64,000 nt of DNA, taken from the NCBI GenBank assembly GCA_023053575.1, contig JAKZAP010000006.1, forward strand, positions 13,463,280 through 13,527,279. The letters run 5' to 3'. Position 1 is the stretch's first letter, and every line of letters starts with the position of its first letter. Below are positions 1 through 11,384 of this stretch, piece after piece. The translations under genes and the position numbers were made by a program. The notes below the pieces were generated by a model. The model had not been told where the DNA came from. It saw only the letters and a list, made by a program, of their open reading frames with translations, and made no database searches. The stretch is from Branchinecta lynchi. Lineage: Eukaryota > Arthropoda > Branchiopoda > Anostraca > Branchinectidae.

Positions 1-789
1 TTGCAGAATTGTTTGCTTATAAAGTACAAATAAAGAGAGAAAAAGTCATTAACATGTTTTTTCAACATTTTTTTTTGAAGATTCCGCTGGTCTCAGTATT
101 GTTTCTTTAGGGATTTCAGGAAAGAATCCCGCCAGAATTTGAAATCCTCAAAAGGTGTGCGAATCACTCAAAGATGACATTTACATACAGATACAGATAT
201 TAAAGAAGAGTGAAGGTACTGTATCACTCATGATTTATGTGCATAGTGAGGAACTTGACTAGGCTAACGATTCCCTAAGTTGAGCTAGGACTAGCCTATA
301 TGGGTGGTACCCGAGCTAGAATTTCTATAGCCTCGAACTTGACCTGAAAATACTACAAGCAAACTTCTGCACAGTCCTAAATTTATCCTAGGTCATTCAG
401 GGTGTCGTTCTTGACAGTTAAGTCTGCACTGGTCTTTCCCCTTATTATTTTTAGGCACAAGTTTAAGGTTGTAAAAGTTCGAGGTTTGGTACCTCTCCTG
501 TAGATTTACAACAAGATAATCTGGTAAAGCATCAAGCATGTACAGTTTTTTATAGTGCAGGCAGGATGACAGGAAGTATGAGAGCAGTAATAGTTATCCA
601 AAGGTGCAGTAATGCATCTGAATATATCCAAGTAGCAACATGCTGTCACAGGTCCAACTTCCATTTTCCCCTCCCCTAATCTGGGAGTTTCTAGAATGTC
701 TCGAAAAGAAAACTAAGTAATAACAATGGAGAAATTTTAATATCAGTATGCCTTTATTCTTATAATTTCAGGCTACTGAAATACTGAGT

Positions 790-1060
790 TCTTGGGAATA
801 GTGTCCCAACGTCTGAGCACATGCCCCAATGCATGGGCATGGTGAATCATGGGGAATCGGGCCATTCCTGCAGGGCATGGTACCCCCAATGTATGAGCAC
901 CACGCCCATAGGTTGGGGCATGCCTAGAGGTTGGGACACCATGCCATAAAAAATGAGGATTTGTGTGTGACTGCCTTGGCTCCTGGACTTAAAGTCCACT
1001 TGCTTCATTCGAGCTTGGCAAAGCAAAGGAATTAAAGCTTGATGTCTGCCCATTTGTCAT
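790..1060 (-). repeat. Partial copy of the GGGCATG foldback repeat
   Basis: The tract holds many GGGCATG/CATGCCC units separated by CCCAACGTnTG-like spacers and ends in aaatgaggatttgtgtgtgactg. This matches the right arm of the foldback element at 6540-6680 in the same orientation. Confidence 0.6.
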
Positions 1061-3493
1061 CATAAGCCTGTCCACTAGGCTAGAGGAGATTCGCTGTAGT
1101 TTTAGCATGAAAAAAACGAAACAATATGCATTCCTAAGGAAGTGACCATTCAGTCACCATAAAAGTAGTTGCACCTGGAAGCTGTTAAGAAGAAAGAGTC
1201 CATAAGATAGCTTGATAGGTTTGCAGATCAAGATCTGCAACAATGAAGATAGCTTTTGTCAGTTTGTCGAATCCACAGTTGTGTGAGAATTTTTATTTTA
1301 GTCAGTAATGTGTGAAACTGTTACATCCACTGGGAATATTTCTAGTACTTGTCTGCCAACTACCTGCAGCCCAAACCTAGGCAATCTGGCACTATCTTAT
1401 CGAGTTATGAATGAGAGTCTCTTCAAATCTCTCAAACTGCTCTTCCAGAATAACAAAACATTGTCTTATACATTTAGGACTTTCATAAAAATCCTGAAAG
1501 AATTGCACTTTGTGTAACAGAAAGATTTTTATAGATGGCAAAATATAAGCATCACGAGAACAGGCAATGCAGATCACAATGTTGGACAAACAGACAAACT
1601 AAGTGAACTTAGCAATTCTTACTTCTGAGTTTAAGGAGAGGATGATGCTAATATACCTACTTCCTAGTCAAGCATGTAGTTATTGTCATGTCATAATAAA
1701 AGTAGTTTATACCTTGAAGCTATTAAGAAGAAAGAGTCCATATATTAGCTTGATAGGTCAAGAGTAGGTTGTCACCATAAAAATACTTCTAAAACCATAC
1801 AGCAGCATAAGTTTATTATCTTCTGAAGTTGGCTATTTGGGACTAACTTGATGTTCTTTCCAGGGCATAGTCAGTGATCAAGAAACAGTACCGCCTGTAC
1901 TAGCATCATCAGTAACTCAGCGATGGATACAGAACTAGGCTATCAGATAGTGTGAATAAGAATGAAAGTCCAAGTTCAAAAAATTAAAATCATGTGGAAT
2001 ATATAGAAGCTCTTAAAGTGTCTGCACCAATGCAGATTGAAGTCCAAATGTAATATTTTTCCCTAAAGAATCTACATATGGAAGCACTGCCTTGTCAGCA
2101 AGAAGGACTAGGTGAACCACGTGCACTGTTCGTTATTCATTGGACCTTTAGGCCCAGCGCCAATAAGAGCACCTGACCAGGAGTCAAGTTCCAATGCTTA
2201 AGAATGTCAAGTCTGCTTGTAGTGTAAAAAAGGCAGAGGTGGAGTATTAAGTGCAATCAGTCGATGAACCAGGTGTACAACGGAATTATACTCAGCTTCC
2301 AGATACCATCACCACTTTTTCGTTCCTTCTGGGAAGCCAGGAGTTCGAGGTTGGTTATGGAAGGCTACGTCACAAGAAAGTGCGTTGGAGATATTTCGTG
2401 TGTTAGAGATATTTCGTGTTCGTCTCTTTCGAGCATATAGACTGCAAAGGGCTACAATATGAAAGTGCTTTTCATGACAGAGAGTTAGGTATGCGACACA
2501 CGTATGGCAACACAATCTTTCAAGCTTCTAAGTAACAAAGAGGGGAGACCGTTGACAGAACATACAGTGCTAAGATCCTGTGCATTCCTATAAACTTCAG
2601 ATAAATCACAGACCATACACCTGTATTTAAAGCCAGTCTCCTAGAGCAGGATGTCCAAGAACAGAGAGGTAGTTTTGGCAATGTCTGAAGAAGAATAGAA
2701 GCATCTCCTTCATCTTTCGACGGAGGGTCGACCTTGGTCATGGACCATGCTACAGATTTCAGCACCAGTGACCATGACCTTGGATACCCGATCGCACTCA
2801 TCGATGTCTCGCGAATGTTTAGTTGCCTAAGTAAGGAATCTTATTGATGCATACCAGTGTGGTCCTAACGTAAAGTGGTCGGCGGAACATGTGTGCTTTA
2901 ATAGCTTTAATAGTCGAACCTATTTCATGTGAACTTTCACGTTCTATCTATCATAAGTACTTTTATTCTGCCAAAGTTGCTTTAAATACTGTGTTGCTTT
3001 TGCTTTTCGTGGTCTTCGTGACGGAAGATTCCTGGTGTAAAATAAAAGCATCCTTTAAACAAAGCCAGATCGGATTTCACTCCCTACAAACAGATAGATG
3101 CTTGACTGTATGTTTGAGTTGGTATAGGTGGATAGTAATATCATTTAATATTCTGATTGACACGTCTACGTTTCCGGTCAAGCCACTCCAGTGCACTTGC
3201 TCTCATTTAGATGGATTATAAAGTTTATCGATGCTTCTGCGACTGGTCTTACCGTGATTCTTGCTTGATGTTACTTAACGTGCTCCTAAATATTGAATTT
3301 GATTTTACCTAAATCGTTGAAATACAATTAAATTACCCATTTTCAAATCATATTTTGTCTTCCAGACCCAGGTGCAAATTGCGTACTCACTCACTTATAT
3401 CCTAGTATGAGGTCACAAGCTGTGCAAGTCTCCCTAGCGAAAGCAGCTGACGAACCAAGAATTGCAACGAATTTTGCTCTTTCGTAAAGGGCA

Positions 3494-3697
3494 TCAGGAG
3501 TTGAAGCTAGGAGGGATTTCACCTGCTTCCGTGCCGGTGGAAACCTTCGATGTGCTCGAGCTTGTTTTTGGCGTGCTCAGGGGTGCTACATTTGCCTGCG
3601 CCGGCAAGGTGTTTGTCCGCAGTTTCTTCCATCCGGGCAGCGGGGTTGCGAGCAAAGCCTTCTTTACTTCGTCTCTAAGGTGCAAATTACCCAGACG
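3494..3697 (-). CDS. Possible terminal coding exon (unrecognised)
   Basis: A GC-rich island in AT-rich surroundings is open on the minus strand from an acceptor-like cacctta-AG to a stop. It reads DEVKKALLATPLPGWKKLRT, then a Thr/Ser/Pro-rich tail ending EIPPSFNS. Being 3' of the phosphatase exons on the same strand, it could be a last exon of that gene, of a neighbour, or part of an unidentified element. No domain is recognised and the phase cannot be tested. Confidence 0.25.
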   Translation of the reverse strand, partial: RLGNLHLRDEVKKALLATPLPGWKKLRTNTLPAQANVAPLSTPKTSSSTSKVSTGTEAGEIPPSFNS

Positions 3698-4004
3698 AGG
3701 TCAGTCGACATTTCTTGACGAACGAGTCTGTACGTCATGTTTTTGAGAGGTTCACAAAGTTTGAAGCCAAGCTGACCATCTAAACTTCATTCGTTTTCGG
3801 GTCCAAGGTTTCAACGTCCAATGAAACAGACAGTGAACCCTGATTTCTTCGTAACTGACCTTGAAATGCAACGCCGGTCTTCAGTGGGGGGGATGGTGTA
3901 TATTCAAAAGGCAGAATTATTAGGAAAACAGCAGCTATAAGTTCATATGGTACTTGCAAGCTTGTTAGCATGTATTCAAGTTCTCGTACTGGGATGTGAA
4001 TGAA

Positions 4005-4727
4005 GAAGTTTCGTCATCTTAGCACATCTGGAAGCCCCTTCTAACTCCCCCCACATCGCTCGGACCTGGTCCGGTTCTGTCACTGATGTATCTAGGGGTT
4101 GTGCTTGTTCTTCCAACCAAGTTTCATCCCGGTCACTCCACTCTAAGCGTGTTACAAGATTTCCAGCTCTCCCCTCCACCTCCCCCCCCCAACATTCATC
4201 GGATTACATCCGGATTTCAAATAGGGCATTTGAGACATGAGGTCTTTCCAAATATCAAGTTTCATTAAGATCCGATCACCCGTTCAAAAGTTACAGATAC
4301 CTCAAGAATCAGGATTCTCCCTCCCTCCACTCCCCCCACAATGATCGTGTCAGGGAACCGACTATTTCCAAGCCAATCATGTCAAGTCTCTAATATTCAA
4401 GCCAAATTTCATCGTCCTTGCACTTCTGGAAGTACCTTAACTTGCGATCACCTGAATTCTGGTCCGCCCCCCCCCCCCCCAACATTCATCGGATTCGGTC
4501 CGGACTTGAAATGGGACATGAGAGGCATGGCGTCTTTCCAAATATCAAATTAAGTTCCGGCTCCCCTCCTTTCTCCCACGATGGTCGGATCGGGCAAGTG
4601 ACTATTTCCAACTTAGTTTGGTAGGTTCCCTAATACGCCTGCCAAGTTTTATCGTCCTAGCATATCTGTAAGTACCCTAACTCGCAAACGCCGGACTAAC
4701 CGACCGACGGAAAAGTGATCAGTACAT
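4005..4727 (+). mobile_element. Family A (Helentron/Cv1-like) array, degenerate copy
   Basis: The segment repeats the family A unit: CCAAGTTTCATC, GTTCAAAAGTTA, CCTCAAGA, CTCCCTCCACTCCCCCCAC, ATCGTCCTAGCA. It ends in a short GACN tract (accgaccgacgg) followed by aaaagtgatc. The right terminal hairpin of the complete copies is missing. Confidence 0.7.
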
Positions 4728-4850
4728 CGCTGTTGATACATCTTGGCTAAAATACCACTTTATTTAAGGTACTTTGGTTGGAATATCACTAAGATTAGGC
4801 CATATCGGCTAAAATGTTGTTGAATTTAAGCTAAAACCCTTTTATTCTCA

Positions 4851-5045
4851 CAAAAGACCACCCAATTTAAATTTGGACCTTTTTATTCTGACAAAAGACC
4901 ACCCAATTTTAATCCGGACCTTTTGATTCTGGCAAAAAGACCACCAAATTTAAATTTTGACCTTTTGATTCCGGCAAAAAGACCACCAAATTTAAATTTG
5001 GACCTTTTGATTCTGGCAAAAGACCACCCAATTTAAATTTGGACA
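4851..5045. repeat. 41-bp minisatellite, about five copies
   Basis: The unit is roughly aaagaccaccmaatttaaat followed by ttggaccttttgattctggc. AAAGACC starts near 4854, 4894, 4936, 4978 and 5018. Each unit contains the palindrome AAATTTAAATTT. Confidence 0.8.
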
Positions 5046-5839
5046 TTTGCTAAAAAAGGGACCACCCCACGGGGGGTTGATGTCTGGAATTTTAGTCTCT
5101 GCTGCCCCCTGGTTTCCTATATATTTGTATTCAGGGAGGGCGGACGGATTTTTGTTGCCAGGGGGGAGGAGGATTTTCGGGTAGACCCCTGGGTGGACCC
5201 TGAACCCACCAGTCTCACTACCCAATTTAAATATGAACTTCAAATTTTTTTTCAAAAGACAAGCGAATTTTATATTGGAATCGTCTCCTATGGGATTGTG
5301 ACTGTGTTCATCCTATTGACAATATAATTAGACCACCGAAAATGAAAAGAAAAATAACCTTTTACATTGAATATTATGCTTTTAGTGTCAAGATTAAGAA
5401 GAGATAAAATAAGAAAATTTCATTAATTTTTTTCTGACTTCTTCTGAGATTTCTCTTAAATTTTGCTAGCCTTTGTTCTTACATCGTTAGGGATTTCAGT
5501 ACCTCCAGGTTTCAGGTATGGCCAGGATTCAAAATCCACGAAAGGTGTGGACACTGAGGGGTCTCAGAGTCTTCCAAAGGCTTGAACTGAATTTCATGGA
5601 TAAAATGAGATGTCATTTACAATGCAGGGTAGGTAACCTATGTTCTCTTGACCCACTACTGTCCGAACCTATGTTGTTGTTTTTCAGTGTGTCTGCTACA
5701 AAGTTTATGAGGCTGAGAGATTAGGATCAGGGTATTGTTAGACTTAGGCCTGCTTAGGCCCAGAGTTGCTTGAATCAGAGATTCAGAATCTTAGAATCAG
5801 AGGCATCATTTGGGAGGGGATCAGCCCACTGGCTTTCTG

Positions 5840-6683
5840 TGGGGTTCTGGAGCACCCAGTCATGCACAAATCCTCAATTTTTGGGCATGGTGCCCCAACG
5901 TCTGGGCATGCCCGAACGTATGGGCATGGTACCCTACGTTGGAGCACCATGCTCTGGAGCATGGGCATGGTACCCCTGTGAAATGTGGATAAACTGAGAC
6001 TGGTTACATACCTAAATAGGGCCTTCTCCCTGTCCTAGATCAAAAGATACCTGATTTTACTTTCTATCCAACCTCATTTTCCAATTTACAAAATGTTAGA
6101 GCACTTCCAAGATACATAGAGTTTTTTGGAGGCCACTTCTCTTCTAGTGGGCTTATCCTATCCTTTTTCAGAAAATTGCTGCTAGGTAGCATGGATGAGG
6201 CAAGCTTTTCAATCTGTTCACTGGAGCAAATATTTCCTTTAGATTGTTTGCCTTTTATTGTATTTATTTTGAGTTATTTTTTTTTTACCTGTTTTTACTC
6301 TGACTTTTGACTTTTTGACAACATGGAAAAGGATAGAGTAACCTAGTGGCAACTACCTGTAAAAGGATAGGGTAAACCCACTGGGAAAGAAGTGGCCTCC
6401 ACCAAACTCTCTGTATCTTGAAAGTGCTCTAACATTTTGGCAATTGGAAAATGAGGTTGGATAGACAGTGAAATCAGGTATCTTTTGATCTAGGACAGGA
6501 AGAAGACCCTATTTAGGTATGTAGCCAGTGTCAGTTTAACCAAATTTCACAGGGGTACCATGCCCATACTCCAGGGCATGGTGCTGTAACGTATGGGCAC
6601 CATGCCCATACGTCCAGGCATGCACAAACGTTGGGGCACCATGCCCAAAAATTGAGGATTTGTGTATGACTGGGAGCACCCCA
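5840..6683. mobile_element. Foldback element with ~325-bp inverted arms
   Basis: The left arm (5840-6169) and right arm (6361-6683) are inverted copies, differing at scattered positions, around a ~190-bp loop. Outer ends read GAGCACCCAGTCATGCACAA and its inverse. Both arms contain clusters of GGGCATGGTRCCC. No coding capacity is seen, so it is a non-autonomous foldback or MITE-like element. Confidence 0.8.
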
Positions 6684-7477
6684 GGAAAAACAGAATAACA
6701 TTCAGAAAATTTAGCCTAAATTTGCAGCGGGCGAAAATTTTTCAAGCTGTTGATTGCCATCAGTTATAACAAACTACTGTGGGGCTTCACTCGTAGCAAA
6801 TTCCTATTATTATGGATGACCTATAAACCTTTGCCTTGTAAGAATTGTTGTTACTTTTTCTTGCAATTCACACAGTTTTGCGCATTTGTTGTTTCTTGTC
6901 TATAGTTTCTAACCAGTATAACTATCCAGGTTAGCAAAATATCTGCCAGTCTTATATTTGAGATACTTTTTCAACATGCCAAAACCCTTGCATCCCAGTC
7001 CTGTACAGTGACTTTTGTCCCTCTAGATTTCCATGAAACGAGACCTCTGCCTAGAGTCATAAGATCATTCAGACAAAATAATCTAGAAAAACACTAAGAA
7101 GTAGGCAGTGCAGGATTCAGGAAGTATGAGTGTCTAAATGCATGCAGTGCTGTATTATTCATGGGCCTTCCTTCAGTGTCAACTTGATTTGCTAGACTAG
7201 TGAGGTATTTACGTTTCCTGAAGGAGGACATCATATACCAAACAAAAGTCAGATGTTCAAGGCCATTGCAGCGTCTCTAAAATTCTTTCAATGGTTCAAG
7301 TAGCTCATGTTTTAGTATAGTTTGTTTCGGAATTGACTGAAATAGCTTTGACTGTCAATGGCTCTTTTTCTGAGAATTGTATGTAAGCATCGGCAGACAT
7401 CGGCTCTCTGGCACTCCTTGCCTGAAACTGAATTAGCAACAGTTCACTTTCCAAAGCAGGAGAACTTTTAGTTTGGG

Positions 7478-7665
7478 ATAATACTCTATATGACTAAGTT
7501 CAGAACACGCCAGTGATTCTCAGGAAGAAGGAGTAAACGTGTCCGTAACGACTCAAACTCAACGACTCAAATCCTGGGTCAGCGCAGCTTTGGCACCGTT
7601 TCTTCATTTCTCCCGCAGGTACCCAGAGATTCTGAATCGGCATGGAGAGATAGTCATCAAGAGTA
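7478..7665 (+). repeat. Dispersed repeat, copy 1 (partner at 30631)
   Basis: From aatactctatatgactaagt to gagatagtcatcaagagt the segment matches 30631-30850 in the same orientation, with small indels. Its function is unknown. Confidence 0.7.
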
Positions 7666-7749
7666 TAAAGAAGGTTGGAGATCCTCCAGCCCAAGCTGAC
7701 TCATCTTGTACGGTGCAAACCGATAAGTCAGCTACATTTTCATAAGAGC

Positions 7750-7788
7750 GATACTTCGGTCCTTCTTGGCAAGAGTCCTTTTCAGGCT
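7750..7788 (-). repeat. Short conserved CCTTGCCAAGAAGG repeat motif, copy 1
   Basis: The minus strand reads GACTCTTGCCAAGAAGGACC then GAAGTATCGC, matching 11217-11260 and the minus strand of 17984-18035. It probably marks the 3' part of an interspersed repeat. Confidence 0.5.
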
Positions 7789-9016
7789 CAAGCCTCTCAA
7801 GCTGGCAAATGAATCTGTGGAAAAAGAGTTAAGTATTCTTCCTTAAATATCTGATTTTCAGAGACGAAATTCACAAAATCATATATCTAAGGAAGAAACT
7901 TTAATTGTTTTTCCACAAATTATTTCACAATTAACCTAACACTTGAAAATACCATTGTTTCTTCTGATGACTGCTATGTGTGCCCAACTTGATCTCCTTT
8001 CCAGGGCACAGTCATTAATCAAGAACGTAACTGCCTCGGCCATTATGATCGGAAATTCGAAGATGGATTCCGAAGTGTTAGATGCAGTTGTCGATAATGG
8101 AAGTCAGGGTGGGAAATCAGGTATTAAAGGTCCGCAAGAAGGAAAAGTCAAAGCCCATGCAGTGATCATTCGTTCCCAAAGCCAACAGGAGCAGCTGACT
8201 AGTACTCAAGCTACAGTTTTGAACAGTATTCAGCACTTCCGGAAATATGAAGTCAAGGGATGATAGCCAAAATTTGTAAAAAGTATATTAATTGACAATC
8301 AGTACATGGAGCGTGTGTGCAAAGGATATATTCCTCAGCTTCTGGGGATCTGTAGTAGTGAGGAAGCCGGAATTTCGAGGTAGAAAAGCTGCATCAATGG
8401 ACTGAAATTTTCTGTTTATTCCCACCTTTCAGATAAACCACTTCTTGTCTCTGAAGTTCAGTTGAACAATCAGAGTCCTTTTAAGTCATTGAAACTACAG
8501 TTCAGAAGTAGTGTGCTTGAGCCAGTTCTTGGCCCTGCTGACCTGTAAGTCAGAAGCTCTGATCTTGGATTTGAATGTGAAACCATGAACAAGCATGGTT
8601 CTGAGATGGGCTTCCACTTCCAGTCATGGAGATGCTTCGAAGTGCTGCTTACCTGACATTTCCTTTTAAGATGAACCAAAACTACCAGACAAACTATGTT
8701 TGGAGACTTGAACCTTAACCATAACCATATGGCAAGGCTATTGTCACATGGAAACAAACTATCATACTTGCTGTGCTTGAACCTTAGCCCTAACCAGTAT
8801 ACAAGGCTATTGGTGGATGACTTAAATGGGAGAGAAAATCAGTCGTCCATGTCAAAGTCAAGCTTCCCAGAACCAGGTTTTTGTGCTAAAGTCATTATTT
8901 CAAAAATTTTAAGGTGTTAACACATTTTTTTATGATATATCCGTAAAATAAATGTGTTTCAGTTATATATTTCTTTCAACGACTATACTTATTCTAGCTT
9001 TCTTAGCACCTGTGAG

Positions 9017-9570
9017 CAGGGGCGTCGCAAGTGAATTTTTGTTGGGGGGGGGGGGGGGGGGGGGGGGGGGTGCAGAGCCAAAACACCAGGATCCTAAGAA
9101 TTTCCAGAAACCGGATGGAGGGACTTCCCGGCAGCAGCAGCTACTGTATGACTAGTCATTACTAGCCATGATCACATAAAGTGAGCGCCTCAGGCGAGAT
9201 TTTTTTTAAGTTCGTTTTTTCCTGCCAAATTCAGCTATTTCCACGCAGGTTCTAGCTTTTAGGGTTTCGAAAAATCCCGATCCCTAAAACTGGTTTAAAA
9301 CGTAGCTAAATGACGCGCATTTCCGGAAAATAGTGAACATTATGAGAAGCGCCGCAGGCAGAATTTTCGAGAAATTTCTGATAAGAGCTTGTTTTTAGGA
9401 TGCAAATAAAAGTAAGGACTATCGATGAAATCATACATCAGTCCTTTTGTTTGCGACCAGTTCTTCACTCGACCTCTTCATTTTCGTGGTAACTACCGAA
9501 TCCTGGTAATTATACCGAATAAGTTACCGAATGTTGCACCCCCCCCCCCCCCCCTTTCGCAACGCCCCTG
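9017..9570. mobile_element. hAT-like non-autonomous element (554 bp)
   Basis: The ends are CAGGGGCGTCGCAAG and, inverted, CAGGGGCGTTGCGAAAG, the hAT-type CAGGGGCGT terminus. The flanks CCTGTGAG (9009-9016) and CCTCTGAG (9571-9578) form an 8-bp target duplication with one difference. A ~26-nt G run and a C run lie just inside the termini. No transposase is encoded. Confidence 0.85.
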
Positions 9571-9854
9571 CCTCTGAGCCATATCCTTTCCTTTGAAACT
9601 TCCTGTGGATCTTACTTTTGAGCAACTGTTGTTCACATTCACATTGTTTATTGAGTAGACTAATACCAACAAGAGTGCGATAGCAAATATAGCACTTACA
9701 ATGGTAGCGAGCGTGTACTGCAGCGAAGAATCACACTTGTTCCGGACTAACAAATATAACTATAAGGAGGACCTCACCAACCACCAAGTCGGCTACATTT
9801 GTTCCCATCTAAAAAATCAGATTTTTCGTTCTAAGCTGTATTTTTTTTTTCAAT

Positions 9855-10195
9855 TCTCGGCGACACTTTTTTCACTTGTATGTTATTTTCAAAAGAATCT
9901 CGGCGACATTTCATGTATTCTCGGCGACATTAAGCGAAATCTCGGCGACATTTTTAGCAATCTCGGCGACACTTTTGTCCATCTCGGGAACTAGATTTTT
10001 GGTTTCGAACGCATATCTATATTTCTCGGCGACACGCTTTTCAGTGAAAATCTCGGCTACAAAGTTGTCGTTCTCGGCAACAAACAGTGCAGTCTCGGAT
10101 ACACACAAAAAATCTCGGCGACAAAAACAGCATTCTCGGCTACATTTCATGAATTCTCGGCGACATTTCAAGTATTCTCGGCAACGTTTTTAACA
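9855..10195. repeat. 21-bp minisatellite with conserved TCTCGGCGACA core
   Basis: TCTCGG recurs at 9855, 9898, 9919, 9940, 9961, 9982, 10024, 10051, 10072, 10093, 10113, 10134, 10155 and 10176, almost all at multiples of 21 bp. An 11-13-bp core is conserved while the remaining 8-10 bp differ between units. The array is open in one frame on each strand. Confidence 0.92.
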
Positions 10196-10299
10196 ATTTT
10201 GACCCAAAATGCATGCCATAATGACCACAATCATCCGGAACGAAGGTACGTTGCGATCAGCGAGACACGGATAATATGGATGTAATGTTGTCACAGTTT

Positions 10300-10760
10300 T
10301 AGGGATCCCAAGACGTAAGTGGAGGGATACCCATGACATCGCAAAAGTTGTCCATCTGTCCGTCTGTTAGCACAATTAGCCGGAAATTTGGCAGAAGTAA
10401 AGCAGGAAGTTCCGGTCAGTATCGTCAAAATGGCTATGGCTTATAAAGGTATATCTGAACTTGGTTTTCTCAGATGATTAGCGTGGTTAAGACTGGATCT
10501 GGCGAAGACAAGACCCAGGATTGGTCACCAAAAGTAACTTCGTACACCCTGGAAAGCAACCCAAAAGTATCTCAAAGTAACCCAATGTAACCCAAAGTAA
10601 GCCAATGTAACCCAATGCAACGTAACCCTGAGTAGCCCAAAGTATCCTGAAGTAACTCGTACACCCTGGTTCTTGGTGACCAACCCTGGGACAAGACCCA
10701 ATTGTCTGGATCAAATACTAGATTTTTGGGATCCCATCGAAACCTTAGGTCTTGTTTCTT
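10300..10760 (+). mobile_element. Family B element, interrupted by a MITE
   Basis: Starting at a degenerate form of the TTTTGGGATCCCAAAA palindrome, it continues ACGTAAGTGGAGGGATACCC, TGTCCGTCTGTTAGCAC and GGAAATTTGGCAGAAG, and ends ATCGAAACCTTAGGTCTTG. It matches 16404-17115 except for the insertion at 10515-10689. Confidence 0.75.
10515..10689. mobile_element. 175-bp MITE with 17-bp TIRs and perfect 8-bp TSD
   Basis: The termini CCAGGATTGGTCACCAA and, inverted, CCAGGGTTGGTCACCAA match at 16 of 17 positions. The sequence GACAAGAC is duplicated exactly at 10507-10514 and 10690-10697. Inside, GTACACCCTGG occurs at both ends, with ~10-bp AACCCAATGT-like repeats between. The uninterrupted site is visible in the family B copy near 17036. 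Confidence 0.88.
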
Positions 10761-11020
10761 CAGAAGATACCCGAGACTCTGGAAGCCATGCCCCCACAGG
10801 CAGCAGTAGTTCTATAAGAACCGGAATTTTCACTCAAGCTACACTGTTAACACCTTTTCAGGTGTCTAAACTGTGGTTAGCGTTCTGGAGAAGGCATGTT
10901 CAAAAGCCCTGCATACGATTTATTTTTAGTCTGGAAATATTTAACAGTGGTCATACAAATTATAGAAGTAAATATTATAAGAGAGACATTTAATTTGATT
11001 GGTTTTTAATTAAAGGTAGT

Positions 11021-11115
11021 TTTTGGGATCCCAAAACGTAAGTGGAGGGATACCTCTGATTTCGTAAAAGTCGTCGGTCTGTTAGTACGATAACTCCCGA
11101 AAGTGTTGAGATATT
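11021..11115 (+). mobile_element. Family B element fragment
   Basis: Begins with the perfect 16-bp palindrome TTTTGGGATCCCAAAA (11021-11036), then cgtaagtggagggatacctc, tcggtctgttagtacgataa and gagatattttgttcaaattt, the family B left end. The far end is absent. Confidence 0.75.
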
Positions 11116-11216
11116 TTGTTCAAATTTGGCTCTTTAACAAACCTGTAATAAGGCCAACCCCTACCTAGATTATTACAGGTTTGTTTCCTTCCCTGAAGTT
11201 GAACCAGAGGATTGAC

Positions 11217-11260
11217 AGCCTGACGAGGACCCTTGCCAAGAAGGGCCGAAATATCGCTGA
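11217..11260 (+). repeat. Short conserved CCTTGCCAAGAAGG repeat motif, copy 2
   Basis: Reads GACGAGGACCCTTGCCAAGA then AGGGCCGAAATATCGCTGA. It is shared with 7750-7788 and 17984-18035 in the opposite orientation, and is typical of an interspersed-repeat 3' region. Confidence 0.55.
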
Positions 11261-11384
11261 TGAAGAATCATAGCTGACGTATCCGTTGTAAACATTGTTT
11301 GAATAAATGTTTCAAAGTCAGCTTGGGCTCAAAGAATATTTAACTCTGTAGTTAAAGGGCGGGGGGGATCTTGGAGGTACTTAC

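Larger units (their letters stand above)
1..5480. other. Repeat-rich DNA left of the phosphatase exons
   Basis: No convincing gene is seen. Two related direct segments lie at 1150-1215 and 1690-1765. A block at 790-1060 resembles the ends of the foldback element at 5840-6683. Several tracts have diverged partners about 6 kb to the right. From 4.0 kb a family A array begins. One high-GC segment (3494-3697) is listed separately as a possible exon. The stretch may be intronic to the phosphatase gene if its last exons lie outside the window. Confidence 0.5.
5480..8900. other. Diverged counterpart of the left 3 kb; no gene recognised
   Basis: Several tracts match the left end of the window with many substitutions: 5490-5620 with 97-210, 7095-7145 with 540-600, 7985-8040 with 1845-1900, 8325-8390 with 2275-2350. 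Splice-like sites recur (ttctcccgcag at 7610s, cctttccag at 8000s), but no reading frame after them can be assigned to a family. A foldback element occupies the middle. Confidence 0.5.

Noticed and set aside
5895..5960. GGGCATGCCC as p53-type response elements
   Set aside because: Only one half-site is a perfect match and the motif belongs to a dispersed repeat; no functional evidence.
9855..10195. CRISPR-like pattern of short repeats and variable spacers
   Set aside because: The host sequence is eukaryotic with introns, the core is only ~11 bp with 10-bp spacers, and there are no cas genes. It is a minisatellite.
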